The notes beneath the pieces were generated by a model. It searched no databases and was not told the DNA's origin. It worked only from the letters and a program-made list of their open reading frames with translations. From a virus, in the IMG/VR virus record IMGVR_UViG_3300017764_000087, positions 1 to 25,902 of that record: DNA of 25,902 nucleotides, one strand, 5' to 3'. Both the position numbers and the translations under genes were made by a program. This document shows, in pieces, positions 7,596 through 14,233 of the stretch (its first letter is position 1; each line of letters begins with the position of its first letter).

Positions 7596-7667
7596 GGCCC
7601 GTTCGTCTAGTGGTTAGGACTCAGGATTTTCATTCCTGCAACAGGGGTTCGATTCCCCTACGGGCTA
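7596..7667 (+). tRNA. tRNA-Glu (anticodon TTC)
   Basis: This is a 72-base cloverleaf. The acceptor arms GGCCCGT and ACGGGCT end in a G1:U72 wobble. The D-arm is GTCT...GGAC. The anticodon stem CAGGA/TCCTG closes the loop TTTTCAT, with TTC at 7629-7631. The T-arm is AGGGG/CCCCT around TTCGATT. The discriminator is A and no CCA is encoded. It lies five bases after the PIG-L stop. Confidence 0.93.
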
Positions 7668-7671
7668 CATC

Positions 7672-7744
7672 GCCATCTTAGCTCAGTTGGTAGAGCAGTT
7701 CATTAGTAATGAACAGGTCGTCAGTTCGAATCTGACAGATGGCT
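7672..7744 (+). tRNA. tRNA-Thr with unusual anticodon AGT
   Basis: This is a 73-base cloverleaf. The acceptor arms GCCATCT and AGATGGC pair perfectly. The D-arm is GCTC...GAGC. The anticodon stem GTTCA/TGAAC closes the loop TTAGTAA, so the anticodon is AGT (7705-7707). The T-arm is GTCAG/CTGAC. G1-C72, C2-G71, G35 and U36 agree with threonyl-tRNA synthetase identity. The discriminator is T, where E. coli has A. No CCA is encoded. A34 in a bacterial threonine tRNA is rare, because bacteria normally use GGT, TGT and CGT. It lies four bases after tRNA-Glu and nine before a terminator. Confidence 0.92.
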
Positions 7745-7752
7745 CAGAAAAC

Positions 7753-7782
7753 AAAAAAGGGAAGCTTTCACTTCCCTTTTTT
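7753..7782. terminator. Bidirectional Rho-independent terminator
   Basis: A GGGAAG/CTTCCC stem (7759-7764 and 7771-7776) with a six-base loop is flanked by six A's on the left and six T's on the right. It therefore reads as an intrinsic terminator on both strands. It ends the forward tRNA transcript and the minus-strand membrane protein transcript, which converge here. Confidence 0.92.
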
Positions 7783-7787
7783 ATTGC

Positions 7788-7804
7788 CCTACATTGATTG
7801 TAGG
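7788..7804. repeat. Small inverted repeat after the minus-strand gene
   Basis: CCTACA (7788-7793) and TGTAGG (7799-7804) are perfect inverted copies around a five-base loop. It lies between the stop of the minus-strand gene and the terminator. It has no T-run on either strand, so it could be an RNA 3' stabilising hairpin or incidental. Confidence 0.4.
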
Positions 7805-7823
7805 AATGTAGAGCTATTCCGTC

Positions 7824-8045
7824 CTACTTGCGAAATAAACCCACCAACACCAATAAGGCGACAAGCCCAGCGAAGCCTGACTCGCCGAACTTATTAATGA
7901 TGGATGTGAGGTTACCTATAACGTTGACGCCAAAGATACCAGACCCAAATATTACTTCAGATACAGCACCTATAGCCACAAAAGACATTAATAGATGAGC
8001 TAAGTCATCTACATATCCTTTGACCATTGTTACGACTTCCTTCAT
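7824..8045 (-). CDS. Small two-helix membrane protein, holin candidate
   Basis: This is a 73-residue protein and the only minus-strand gene I support in the window. GGGAG lies six bases before its ATG on the minus strand. Residues ~14-37 (LAHLLMSFVAIGAVSEVIF) and ~56-71 (GFAGLVALLVLVGLF) are hydrophobic. They are separated by a Gly/Asn-rich loop and followed by a short basic end (RK). Size, two membrane segments and a charged C-terminus fit small holins, but the sequence has no family-specific motif, and a minor membrane-associated virion protein is also possible. It has its own terminator downstream and an AT-rich region upstream with a perfect minus-strand TATAAATA, so it is a separate transcription unit. 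Confidence 0.65.
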   Translation of the reverse strand: MKEVVTMVKGYVDDLAHLLMSFVAIGAVSEVIFGSGIFGVNVIGNLTSIINKFGESGFAGLVALLVLVGLFRK

Positions 8046-8149
8046 GGTTTTCTCCCGTTAGTTAACAAAAAAAAAGGTCACACGATTTTTTAAGAACCGA
8101 GTAACCTCTATAATAACTATATGGTTGATAAATAAAAATTCACGATATA

Positions 8150-8157
8150 TATTTATA
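8150..8157 (-). promoter_or_regulatory. Candidate late promoter for the minus-strand gene
   Basis: On the minus strand these bases read TATAAATA, the T4 late -10 consensus, about 105 bases upstream of the ATG at 8045. The gp55-like factor encoded at 4566 is the expected reader. The distance leaves a long leader, and AT-rich sequence makes chance matches likely. Confidence 0.35.
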
Positions 8158-8180
8158 TATTAGTATTTTTTTTGATTTAT

Positions 8181-8194
8181 ATATTTATAATTGA
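8181..8194 (+). promoter_or_regulatory. Candidate promoter element ATATTTATAATTGA
   Basis: This 14-base string is repeated exactly at 20482-20495, again in a short gap before a forward virion gene. A related form lies at 23350-23364. It lies 17 bases before the ATG at 8212, a distance that suits a -10 element with a short leader. TATTTATA is the exact complement of the T4 late box TATAAATA, so orientation is ambiguous. Confidence 0.4.
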
Positions 8195-8211
8195 CAACAC
8201 ATAGGTAAATC

Positions 8212-8616
8212 ATGGCTATAGATTACGAAATCTTTGATGGAAAATCTCTTTCCTCACTATTCAAAGATATATACGATAATACAGAATTTAACAGAAAACA
8301 GTTAGAAGTTCTAACTAAAGAGCTCGTGCAATTTATTAAAGATGGTGACACGGCTGTTCAGATAGTTCCTATGATAAAGGAGTATCTTGAAATTAATGTT
8401 AAGAATGATGACCAACTTGTTAAGATGGCTGGAATCGTTCAGAGGTTAATTTCTACTGAACAAAAGGCTGGTAGTGAGGATGAGTTTGGTTTATCTGAAG
8501 AAGAAAAGAAACAACTCTTATCAAACATAGAGGACACTGTTTTAGATATTCAACAAGAATCAGATAAAATTCACACGAGGATTGATGATATGAAAGCACC
8601 AGATGGCATATCATAA
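8212..8616 (+). CDS. Small helical protein at head of tail operon
   Basis: This is a 134-residue acidic, almost entirely helical protein with AGG six bases before its ATG. Heptad-like runs (LEVLTKELVQFIKDG, MIKEYLEINVK, LLSNIEDTVLDIQQ) suggest coiled coils. There is no enzyme motif or membrane segment. It overlaps the spike-like gene by 14 bases and is the first gene of the tail transcription unit. A chaperone or connector role in baseplate hub assembly is plausible from position only. I do not recognise the family. Confidence 0.65.
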   Translation: MAIDYEIFDGKSLSSLFKDIYDNTEFNRKQLEVLTKELVQFIKDGDTAVQIVPMIKEYLEINVKNDDQLVKMAGIVQRLISTEQKAGSEDEFGLSEEEKKQLLSNIEDTVLDIQQESDKIHTRIDDMKAPDGIS

Positions 8617-9754
8617 GCAATTATTTCCAGATAAGAGAACAAAGCGTGATGGTAATTTAGCGAAATATAACGCTGATTTAGATAAATATGTAAGTGATAG
8701 AATACAATCTGCACAAACAGAGTTTCATGAAATTGAAGCATTTGAAGTAACCGAAATATCAAAGGAAGTTTATGGTGGTGTCAAGGGTGTCTTTATTGAT
8801 GAGGATTCACAGACTGTCAAAGGATTTGGTCAAAATGAAGATATCGTTTTATGTCTAAAACCTAATTTTACACAAATACCTTTAGTAGGTGAACACGTTG
8901 CTGTTATTGAGTTCAACAATAAACACTATTACACAGATATAATAAATAGACAAAATTCACCGAATGAAAACGCTCTAGCTGGCACGTCGGGTTATGACGA
9001 ATTAAAAAAATATGGTGATACATTTCAACGTGATAAAAGCATAAAGCATATTGATATAAATGAGGGTGATATAGTTTTTAACAGTAGATTTAATGGTGGA
9101 ATTGTTTTAGGTTCAGATGATAATAAAGCAGTAACAAAAATTGTTGTAGGTCATAAAAAAGTTAAGAATAATCTATATTCTCAAAATATTGATTTCGATG
9201 ATAGTTCAATATATCTGATGTCTGAAGGAACCGCCACAAACTTAAATGGTCAACGAGTTGAGGGAAAAAAAGTCTTAATTAAAAGTGATGACATATTTAT
9301 TACTGGAAGAAATAATATATTTTTAGAGGCAGATGAAGTTTTTATAAATGCTAAAAAAGTTGGAACTATAAAAATGGGTGACCCAAGAGCACCAATGGTT
9401 CCAACCATAAGAGGTGATGTGATGTTAAAATTTCAAAGTGATATTTTGACACTATTTTCTGACATTCAACAAGTATTAGTCTTATTAATTGCAAATCCAG
9501 CGGTGTTTGTAGCGAAAGCTAAAGCACTAGTTGATAAAATAGTAAGACTGACTGAGGTAATTACGAAACAAACTTTTCTTAATAAACAAGTGATGACGGC
9601 TAATCCAGATTTTAAATTACCTAAATTAGAAATACCAGATTTAGATTTACCAGATGTACCAAATATAAAAGTACCAAATTTAGATTTACCAGATTTAGAT
9701 TTACCAGATGTAGATTTAGGGATATCAAAAGAAGACTTGGAAGACATTACATAG
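8603..9754 (+). CDS. Putative baseplate hub/spike protein
   Basis: This is a 383-residue protein. Residues ~45-115 (EAFEVTEISKEVYGG, GVFIDED, IVLCLKPNFTQIPLVGEHVAVIEF) look like the OB-fold found at the start of phage spike proteins (gp5/gpV type), including the 'P-L-V-G-E-x-V' strand turn. Residues ~150-270 are short beta-strand repeats with Asn/Asp/Gly turns (GDIVFNSRFNGGIVLGSDD, KVLIKSDDIFITGRNN, IFLEADEVFINAKKVG), consistent with a beta-helix or stacked beta-prism. Residues ~275-335 are helical. Residues 337-373 form a PDLDLPD-type repeat. It lacks a visible lysozyme domain. The start at ATG 8603 lies inside the preceding gene and has only a weak ribosome binding site. The role as membrane-piercing spike or hub component is inferred from fold pattern and position before gp25/gp6. 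Confidence 0.6.
   Translation: MAYHKQLFPDKRTKRDGNLAKYNADLDKYVSDRIQSAQTEFHEIEAFEVTEISKEVYGGVKGVFIDEDSQTVKGFGQNEDIVLCLKPNFTQIPLVGEHVAVIEFNNKHYYTDIINRQNSPNENALAGTSGYDELKKYGDTFQRDKSIKHIDINEGDIVFNSRFNGGIVLGSDDNKAVTKIVVGHKKVKNNLYSQNIDFDDSSIYLMSEGTATNLNGQRVEGKKVLIKSDDIFITGRNNIFLEADEVFINAKKVGTIKMGDPRAPMVPTIRGDVMLKFQSDILTLFSDIQQVLVLLIANPAVFVAKAKALVDKIVRLTEVITKQTFLNKQVMTANPDFKLPKLEIPDLDLPDVPNIKVPNLDLPDLDLPDVDLGISKEDLEDIT
9611..9721 (+). repeat. PDLDLPD-type coding repeat
   Basis: Bases ccagatttagatttacc recur with small changes through this stretch. They encode seven to eight turns of a P-[DN]-[LIV]-[DEK]-[LIV] unit at residues 337-373 of the spike-like protein. Period is about 15 bases (five residues), with some longer steps. 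Proline at every fifth residue rules out a helix and suggests an extended or beta-type fibre. Confidence 0.8.
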
Positions 9755-9763
9755 GAGAAAATC

Positions 9764-10258
9764 ATGGCAAAAAAATTAGATACTCGTGAGTATGAAGCAG
9801 AATTAATTAAAGTTGTTGATGGTGATACCATTGATTGTTATATAGATTTAGGTTTTGATATTAAAATTAAAAAAAGAGTTCGTTACATGGGTATCGATAC
9901 TTGGGAATCTCGTACAAGAGATTTAAAAGAAAAAGAAAAAGGTTTAGCTGCAAAAGCAAGAAATAAAGAATTATTAGAAGCTGGTATTTTCAAATTAAAA
10001 TCATTTGGTACAGGTAAGTTTGGTAGAGTTTTGGGTGAAATATTTGTATCACCAGACTACGTAGGTGAGCACATTACTGAATGTATAAATAGTGTTGAAA
10101 GTTCTATAGACTTATCAGTAGATGGTTGGGTTAGCGTTAACGATATTCTTATCGAAGAGGGACACGCTTACGATTATCATGGTGGTAAGAAAAAAGATTT
10201 TAAAAAAGAGATTACCGAAGAAAAACAAAAACAAGAAGAATCTATTAAAGAAGTCTAA
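9764..10258 (+). CDS. Staphylococcal-nuclease-like thermonuclease
   Basis: This is a 164-residue protein with AGGAG six bases before its ATG. VVDGDTIDC (17-25) contains the calcium ligand Asp21. RVRYMGIDTWESR (38-50) contains Arg40, Asp45 and Glu48, which correspond to Arg35, Asp40 and Glu43 of micrococcal nuclease, and GKFGRVLGEIF (84-94) contains Arg88 (Arg87). All catalytic residues are present. INDILIEEGHAYDY-like sequence near 125-140 (VNDILIEEGHAYDY) is the usual last helix of the fold. There is no signal peptide, so it acts in the cytoplasm or in the virion. It lies between spike and gp25 genes, an odd place for a cytoplasmic enzyme. The tail is Lys/Glu-rich. Confidence 0.88.
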   Translation: MAKKLDTREYEAELIKVVDGDTIDCYIDLGFDIKIKKRVRYMGIDTWESRTRDLKEKEKGLAAKARNKELLEAGIFKLKSFGTGKFGRVLGEIFVSPDYVGEHITECINSVESSIDLSVDGWVSVNDILIEEGHAYDYHGGKKKDFKKEITEEKQKQEESIKEV

Positions 10259-10280
10259 ATAAGAAAGAGGGCGTTTTAAA

Positions 10281-10712
10281 ATGACAAAAAAAGACCTGAT
10301 AAAAATAATCAGAGAAGCAGTTCGTAAAGAAGTCAAAAAAGAAGTTCAAAAGATATTTATGAATGAAACAAAGACTAAAACTATCGAACAACCAAAACAA
10401 ATTAAAACTTCACAAAAAAAATTCACAGATAACAAAGCACTAAATGACGTGTTAAACGAAACTGTTGGATTGAGAACATCAGAAAAACAAACTGAAGAAT
10501 ATCCAACATTGGGTGGTGGAACATTTGATTCATCAAAAATGGCTGAGTTAATGGGTTATGGAAAATCAGACGAAGTCAAAAGAGATATGGTTGCGATAGA
10601 TACTTTGAAAAAAGCAGGTAAGTCTGTTGATGACGTACCAGAAGCAGTGACTCAAGCATTAACTCGTGACTATAGTGATTTAATGAAAGCTATCAATAAG
10701 AAAGGTAAGTAA
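10281..10712 (+). CDS. Small basic protein next to gp25, unrecognised
   Basis: This is a 143-residue protein with GAGGG nine bases before its ATG. The N-terminal 30 residues are a strongly basic amphipathic helix (KKDLIKIIREAVRKEVKKEV). They are followed by a Lys/Gln/Thr-rich linker and a C-terminal region with GGGTFDSSKMAELMGYG, which resembles the short conserved peptides of tail assembly proteins. Its stop overlaps the ATG of the gp25-like gene (TAATG). A role in baseplate assembly is guessed from position; no known family is recognised. Confidence 0.6.
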   Translation: MTKKDLIKIIREAVRKEVKKEVQKIFMNETKTKTIEQPKQIKTSQKKFTDNKALNDVLNETVGLRTSEKQTEEYPTLGGGTFDSSKMAELMGYGKSDEVKRDMVAIDTLKKAGKSVDDVPEAVTQALTRDYSDLMKAINKKGK

Positions 10713-11110
10713 TGTCTGCAAGACAAAATGACCTTAACGCAAATACATTTGTGGGATTATCATTTCCACTTAAAGGTGATTCATTCAATGACTTTGCTTT
10801 AACAAAAACTTCTATTGAACAATCAGTTCATAATTTAAGAAATTTATTGTTGACGCAAGTTGGTGAAAGAGTATCACAGCCTGAATTTGGTAGTCGAGTA
10901 AGAGAAATTTGTTTTGAACAGATTGATGATGAGTTACCTATAAAAATTGAAACTGAAATTAAAAGAGCAGTAGCACAATGGTTGTCTTATATAACAATTA
11001 ACAGCGTTGAAACTTTAACAGAAGATGGTGATAGGAGTAAAGTATTTGTAAAAATAAAATTCGTACCTGCTCTTAGTTCAGAGGAACGAGAACTTTTACT
11101 AAACGTTTAA
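10712..11110 (+). CDS. Baseplate wedge protein, T4 gp25-like
   Basis: This is a 132-residue protein matching the gp25/GpW-type baseplate family. LSFPLKG opens the fold (16-22), and LLTQVGERVSQPEFGSRV (46-63) is the signature block: L-x-T-x-x-G-E-R x4 P-x-F-G-S. In T4 and related contractile systems, gp25 sits in the baseplate wedge and helps nucleate the sheath. Length is the same as T4 gp25 (132 residues). It is followed 11 bases later by the gp6-like gene, the order seen in many T4-like phages. Confidence 0.92.
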   Translation: MSARQNDLNANTFVGLSFPLKGDSFNDFALTKTSIEQSVHNLRNLLLTQVGERVSQPEFGSRVREICFEQIDDELPIKIETEIKRAVAQWLSYITINSVETLTEDGDRSKVFVKIKFVPALSSEERELLLNV

Positions 11111-11121
11111 CGGATAATAGA

Positions 11122-13110
11122 ATGGCAAGAACAACAACTAAAAAAAATAAAGTTAGAAGTATAAATTATCTAAACAAAGATTTTGATGATTTCAGAAATA
11201 GTTTAGTGGAATACGCTAAAACATACTTTCCAAACACCTATAATGATTTTAACGAAGCTTCTCCTGGTATGATGTTTATTGAGATGGCATCATATGTCGG
11301 TGATGTTTTATCTTACTATTTAGATAGTCAATTTAGAGAATCACTATTACCCTTTGCTGAAGAGAAAAGAAATGTTTACAATATAGCACAATCGTTAGGA
11401 TATAAACCTCGTATAACTTCACCATCTAACGTGGTTCTTGATGTATTTCAAACCGTACCCGCCTTAAATGGTAAACCTGATTACAGATATGCCCTAACAA
11501 TCAAAGCGGGAGCTAGGGTAAATTCATCAACTAATGGAACAACGTTTAGAACCTTAGATGATGTTAATTTTAAATTTGATACCTTATCAGACCAAAGGAT
11601 AACAACAATATTTGAAAATGATGGTGATACACCTACTAAGTTTTTATTAAAGAAAAGAGTTAAAGCAGAGAGTGGTGAGATTTCTAAAGAATTCTTTTCA
11701 TTCGGTTCTGCACAAAAATACACACAAATTAAATTAGAAAATCCTGATGTGATACAAATATTATCATGCACAGATAGTGATGGTAATAAATGGTATGAGG
11801 TTGATTCATTAGCTCGTGATACTATATTTGAAGATATTGAAAATAATTCTACTAATGACCCAACATCGGTTCTTAATAGAGATACGTCACCACATATTTT
11901 AAAATTAAAAAAGACATCTCGTAGATTTACAACTTTTATTAATGAAAATGATGAAACAATTTTAAGATTTGGTGCAGGGGTGTCTGATAATCCCGATGAA
12001 GAGATTATACCTAATCCTGATAGTGTTGGTTCTAATTTACCTGGTAGTCCAAGTTTCTTAACACAAGCGTTTGACCCAAGTAATTTCTTAAAGACAAAGA
12101 CTTTTGGTTTAGCACCAGCGAACACAACGCTAACTATTGAATACGCTTTCGGTGGTGGAGTTGATGATAACGTTAATAGTGGAGACATTACATTTAAAGG
12201 TGGTCAAACTTTTGAAATAGATAACCAAAATTTATCGTCAACTTTAGTTCAGGCATCTAAAGACTCTCTTGCATTTACTAATCCAAAACCAGCTACAGGT
12301 GGAGGTGGTGGTGAAACTGTTCGTGACGTTAGAGAAAACGCATTAGCATATTATCAAGCACAACAAAGAGCGGTTACAAAAGAGGACTATATTGTTAGAG
12401 CATATTCTTTACCAGCCAAATTTGGTAACATAGCTAAAGTTCACTTAGTACAAGATGACCAATTAAACAAACCAACAGATGAGCTGGATAGAAAGGTAAC
12501 TACTGACGATGTTAATAATGGGTTGACAATTAAACAATTGACTGCAAGAGTTCCTAACCCATTAGCTATGAATATGTATACTCTTGGATATAATTCTAAT
12601 AATAATTTAGTACCACTATCCACTACAGTTAAAGAAAATTTAAAAACTTACTTGTCACAATATAGGTTAGTTACCGATGCAATCAATATAAAAGACGCTT
12701 ACATAATTGATGTGGCTATAGATTTTGCAATATTGACAAAAGTCGGATTCAATAAAAATGATATTCTCTTAAGATGTATCGATAGAGTAAAAGATTACTT
12801 TGATGTCACGAAATGGCAGATAGGTCAACCTATAATACTTTCAGATATAGTTTATGAATTATCTTTGGTTGATGGAGTTTCTAGTGTTGTTAATCCATTG
12901 GTTGATGGTCAACGAGGTAAACAACAAATAGTAATAACAAATAAATTCAAACCATCCGATGGTTATTCTGGCAATGCTTTTGATGTTGAGTCAGCGACTA
13001 TAAATGGTGTAATTTACACAGCGTTAGACCCAAGTATTTTTCAAGTTCGTTTTCCCGACACAGACATAAAAGGAACTGTAGTTGGAGACACATTAGGTAT
13101 TACGGAGTAA
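11122..13110 (+). CDS. Baseplate wedge protein, T4 gp6/gpJ-like
   Basis: This is a 662-residue protein. Residues ~15-100 (NYLNKDFDDFRNSLVEYAK, DFNEASPGMMFIEMASYVGD, LSYYLDSQFRESLLPFA) are the helical N-terminal region typical of gp6. GGGGGETVRDVRENALAYY and QQRAVTKEDYIVRAY (~393-430) form the conserved block shared by gp6, P2 gpJ and Mu gp47 (G-G-x-x-E-t...R-a-V-t..D-Y). In T4, gp6 dimers form the inner ring that holds the baseplate wedges together. Length is close to T4 gp6 (660 residues). The ribosome binding site is weak (GGAT, 11112-11115). The gene is followed four bases later by a structural gene. Confidence 0.9.
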   Translation: MARTTTKKNKVRSINYLNKDFDDFRNSLVEYAKTYFPNTYNDFNEASPGMMFIEMASYVGDVLSYYLDSQFRESLLPFAEEKRNVYNIAQSLGYKPRITSPSNVVLDVFQTVPALNGKPDYRYALTIKAGARVNSSTNGTTFRTLDDVNFKFDTLSDQRITTIFENDGDTPTKFLLKKRVKAESGEISKEFFSFGSAQKYTQIKLENPDVIQILSCTDSDGNKWYEVDSLARDTIFEDIENNSTNDPTSVLNRDTSPHILKLKKTSRRFTTFINENDETILRFGAGVSDNPDEEIIPNPDSVGSNLPGSPSFLTQAFDPSNFLKTKTFGLAPANTTLTIEYAFGGGVDDNVNSGDITFKGGQTFEIDNQNLSSTLVQASKDSLAFTNPKPATGGGGGETVRDVRENALAYYQAQQRAVTKEDYIVRAYSLPAKFGNIAKVHLVQDDQLNKPTDELDRKVTTDDVNNGLTIKQLTARVPNPLAMNMYTLGYNSNNNLVPLSTTVKENLKTYLSQYRLVTDAINIKDAYIIDVAIDFAILTKVGFNKNDILLRCIDRVKDYFDVTKWQIGQPIILSDIVYELSLVDGVSSVVNPLVDGQRGKQQIVITNKFKPSDGYSGNAFDVESATINGVIYTALDPSIFQVRFPDTDIKGTVVGDTLGITE

Positions 13111-13114
13111 CATA

Positions 13115-14233
13115 ATGCACTTTTTTATTTTTCCAACAAAAGACGCAACATTATATCAAGATAGTGGAAGTCAGAACACAGGTCTTGATGAAATTTTAGA
13201 GATAAGAAAAGATGTCAGTATAGCTGGCACAACAATAGATGTATCTCGTGCTTTAGTAGAATTTGACATGACAAAGCCTGCCCGTCTGGCAGCACAAAAC
13301 CCAACTAAAGTTTTTCGTTATTATTTAAATTTATTTGATGCGAGACCATCAGCGTTATCTGTATCACAGAGTTTGTACGCTCATCCAATAAGTGGTTCTT
13401 GGGATATGGGACAAGGAAAACTCAACGACAATCCAACGACTACTGAGGGTTGTAGTTTTAATTTTAGAGATGGTGCGGCAGTCGGAACTAATTGGATTAC
13501 AAACGTTAGTGGTTCTGGTGGAGCTTGGTTCGAAGGTAGTGGCTTTGAAGCTTCTCAATCACTCACCCATAAAACAGAAGATATCAGAATGGATGTAACT
13601 GATATCGTTAATAATTGGATAGATAACGTTATACCAAACAATGGTTTTATTGTAAAACGAAGTGGAAGTTTAGGTACGATACAATCTACGGATGATGAGG
13701 GTAGCACAGATAGATTGGGTAATTTATCATTCTTCTCATCTGATACTCATACAAAATATCCACCAACACTTGAAATAGAATATGATGATTCGGTTTGGAA
13801 TACAGGCTCATTGTCACCATTGAGTAGCACAGAGATTGAGGACTTAGTAGTTTATATGAGAGGTTTAAGACCTGAGTACAAGGAGAAAACAAGAGCTAAG
13901 TTTAGAGTGATAGGTAGAGAAAGATTTCCTACAAAAACATTTGATTCAACACCAAGTAATTTATCCGTAAAGTATTTACCAAGTGGTAGTGCTAGTGGAG
14001 ATGGAGCATTTTATTCAATCACAGATGCTGAGACAGAAGATGTAATTGTTCCCTTCGGTAGTGGTTCAAGAATTAGTTGTGACTCAACTGGTAACTTTTT
14101 TAATCTTGATTTAGATGGTTATCAACCAGAAAGATTTTATAATCTGTTATTTCAGGTCGTGAGTGGTAGTGGAACTAATGACGAACAAAAATTAATACTT
14201 GATGAGGGATTTTCATTTAAGGTATCAATCTAA
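13115..14233 (+). CDS. Putative tail/baseplate structural protein, DNRLRE-like
   Basis: This is a 372-residue, beta-rich protein with GGAG seven bases before its ATG. The first half follows the plan of DNRLRE-type domains: an opening 'KDATLYQDSGSQNTGLD', strands around RALVEFDM, and a late DVTDIVNNWIDN...NNGFIVKRSG block (160-185) that is the most conserved part of this fold. The second half (~235-372) is a different beta domain ending in ILDEGFSFKVSI. Several SGSG-type turns are present. It lies directly after gp6, where T4 has gp7/gp8; no clear sequence match to either is visible. It is probably an outer wedge or fibre-attachment protein. Confidence 0.6.
   Translation: MHFFIFPTKDATLYQDSGSQNTGLDEILEIRKDVSIAGTTIDVSRALVEFDMTKPARLAAQNPTKVFRYYLNLFDARPSALSVSQSLYAHPISGSWDMGQGKLNDNPTTTEGCSFNFRDGAAVGTNWITNVSGSGGAWFEGSGFEASQSLTHKTEDIRMDVTDIVNNWIDNVIPNNGFIVKRSGSLGTIQSTDDEGSTDRLGNLSFFSSDTHTKYPPTLEIEYDDSVWNTGSLSPLSSTEIEDLVVYMRGLRPEYKEKTRAKFRVIGRERFPTKTFDSTPSNLSVKYLPSGSASGDGAFYSITDAETEDVIVPFGSGSRISCDSTGNFFNLDLDGYQPERFYNLLFQVVSGSGTNDEQKLILDEGFSFKVSI

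Larger units (their letters stand above)
8046..8211. promoter_or_regulatory. Divergent AT-rich promoter region
   Basis: This 166-base gap separates the minus-strand membrane protein from the forward tail operon, so at least one promoter is needed on each strand. It holds a perfect T4-type late -10 sequence TATAAATA on the minus strand (complement of 8150-8157), GATAAATA on the plus strand (8127-8134), and two copies of ATATTTATA on the plus strand (8149-8157 and 8181-8189). An imperfect inverted pair, GGTCACACGA (8076-8085) and CCGAGTAACC (8097-8106), flanks an AT-rich centre. The ribosome binding site AGG (8204-8206) precedes the ATG at 8212. Which of the AT boxes is used is not decided by sequence. 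Confidence 0.6.

Noticed and set aside
6343-7744. A prophage attachment site in the tRNA genes
   Set aside because: No integrase gene and no repeated tRNA 3' end are visible, and the tRNAs are complete and lack CCA, as is usual for phage-borne tRNAs.
9466-9831. A 121-codon minus-strand open frame rich in GKSKSG
   Set aside because: It is the reverse reading of the PDLDLPD repeat region and the start of the thermonuclease gene, not an independent gene.
11481-12188. A 235-codon open frame on the minus strand inside the gp6-like gene
   Set aside because: It lies wholly within a well-supported gene, has no ribosome binding site context, and its sequence is the Ser/Leu-rich type expected from reading an AT-rich gene backwards.
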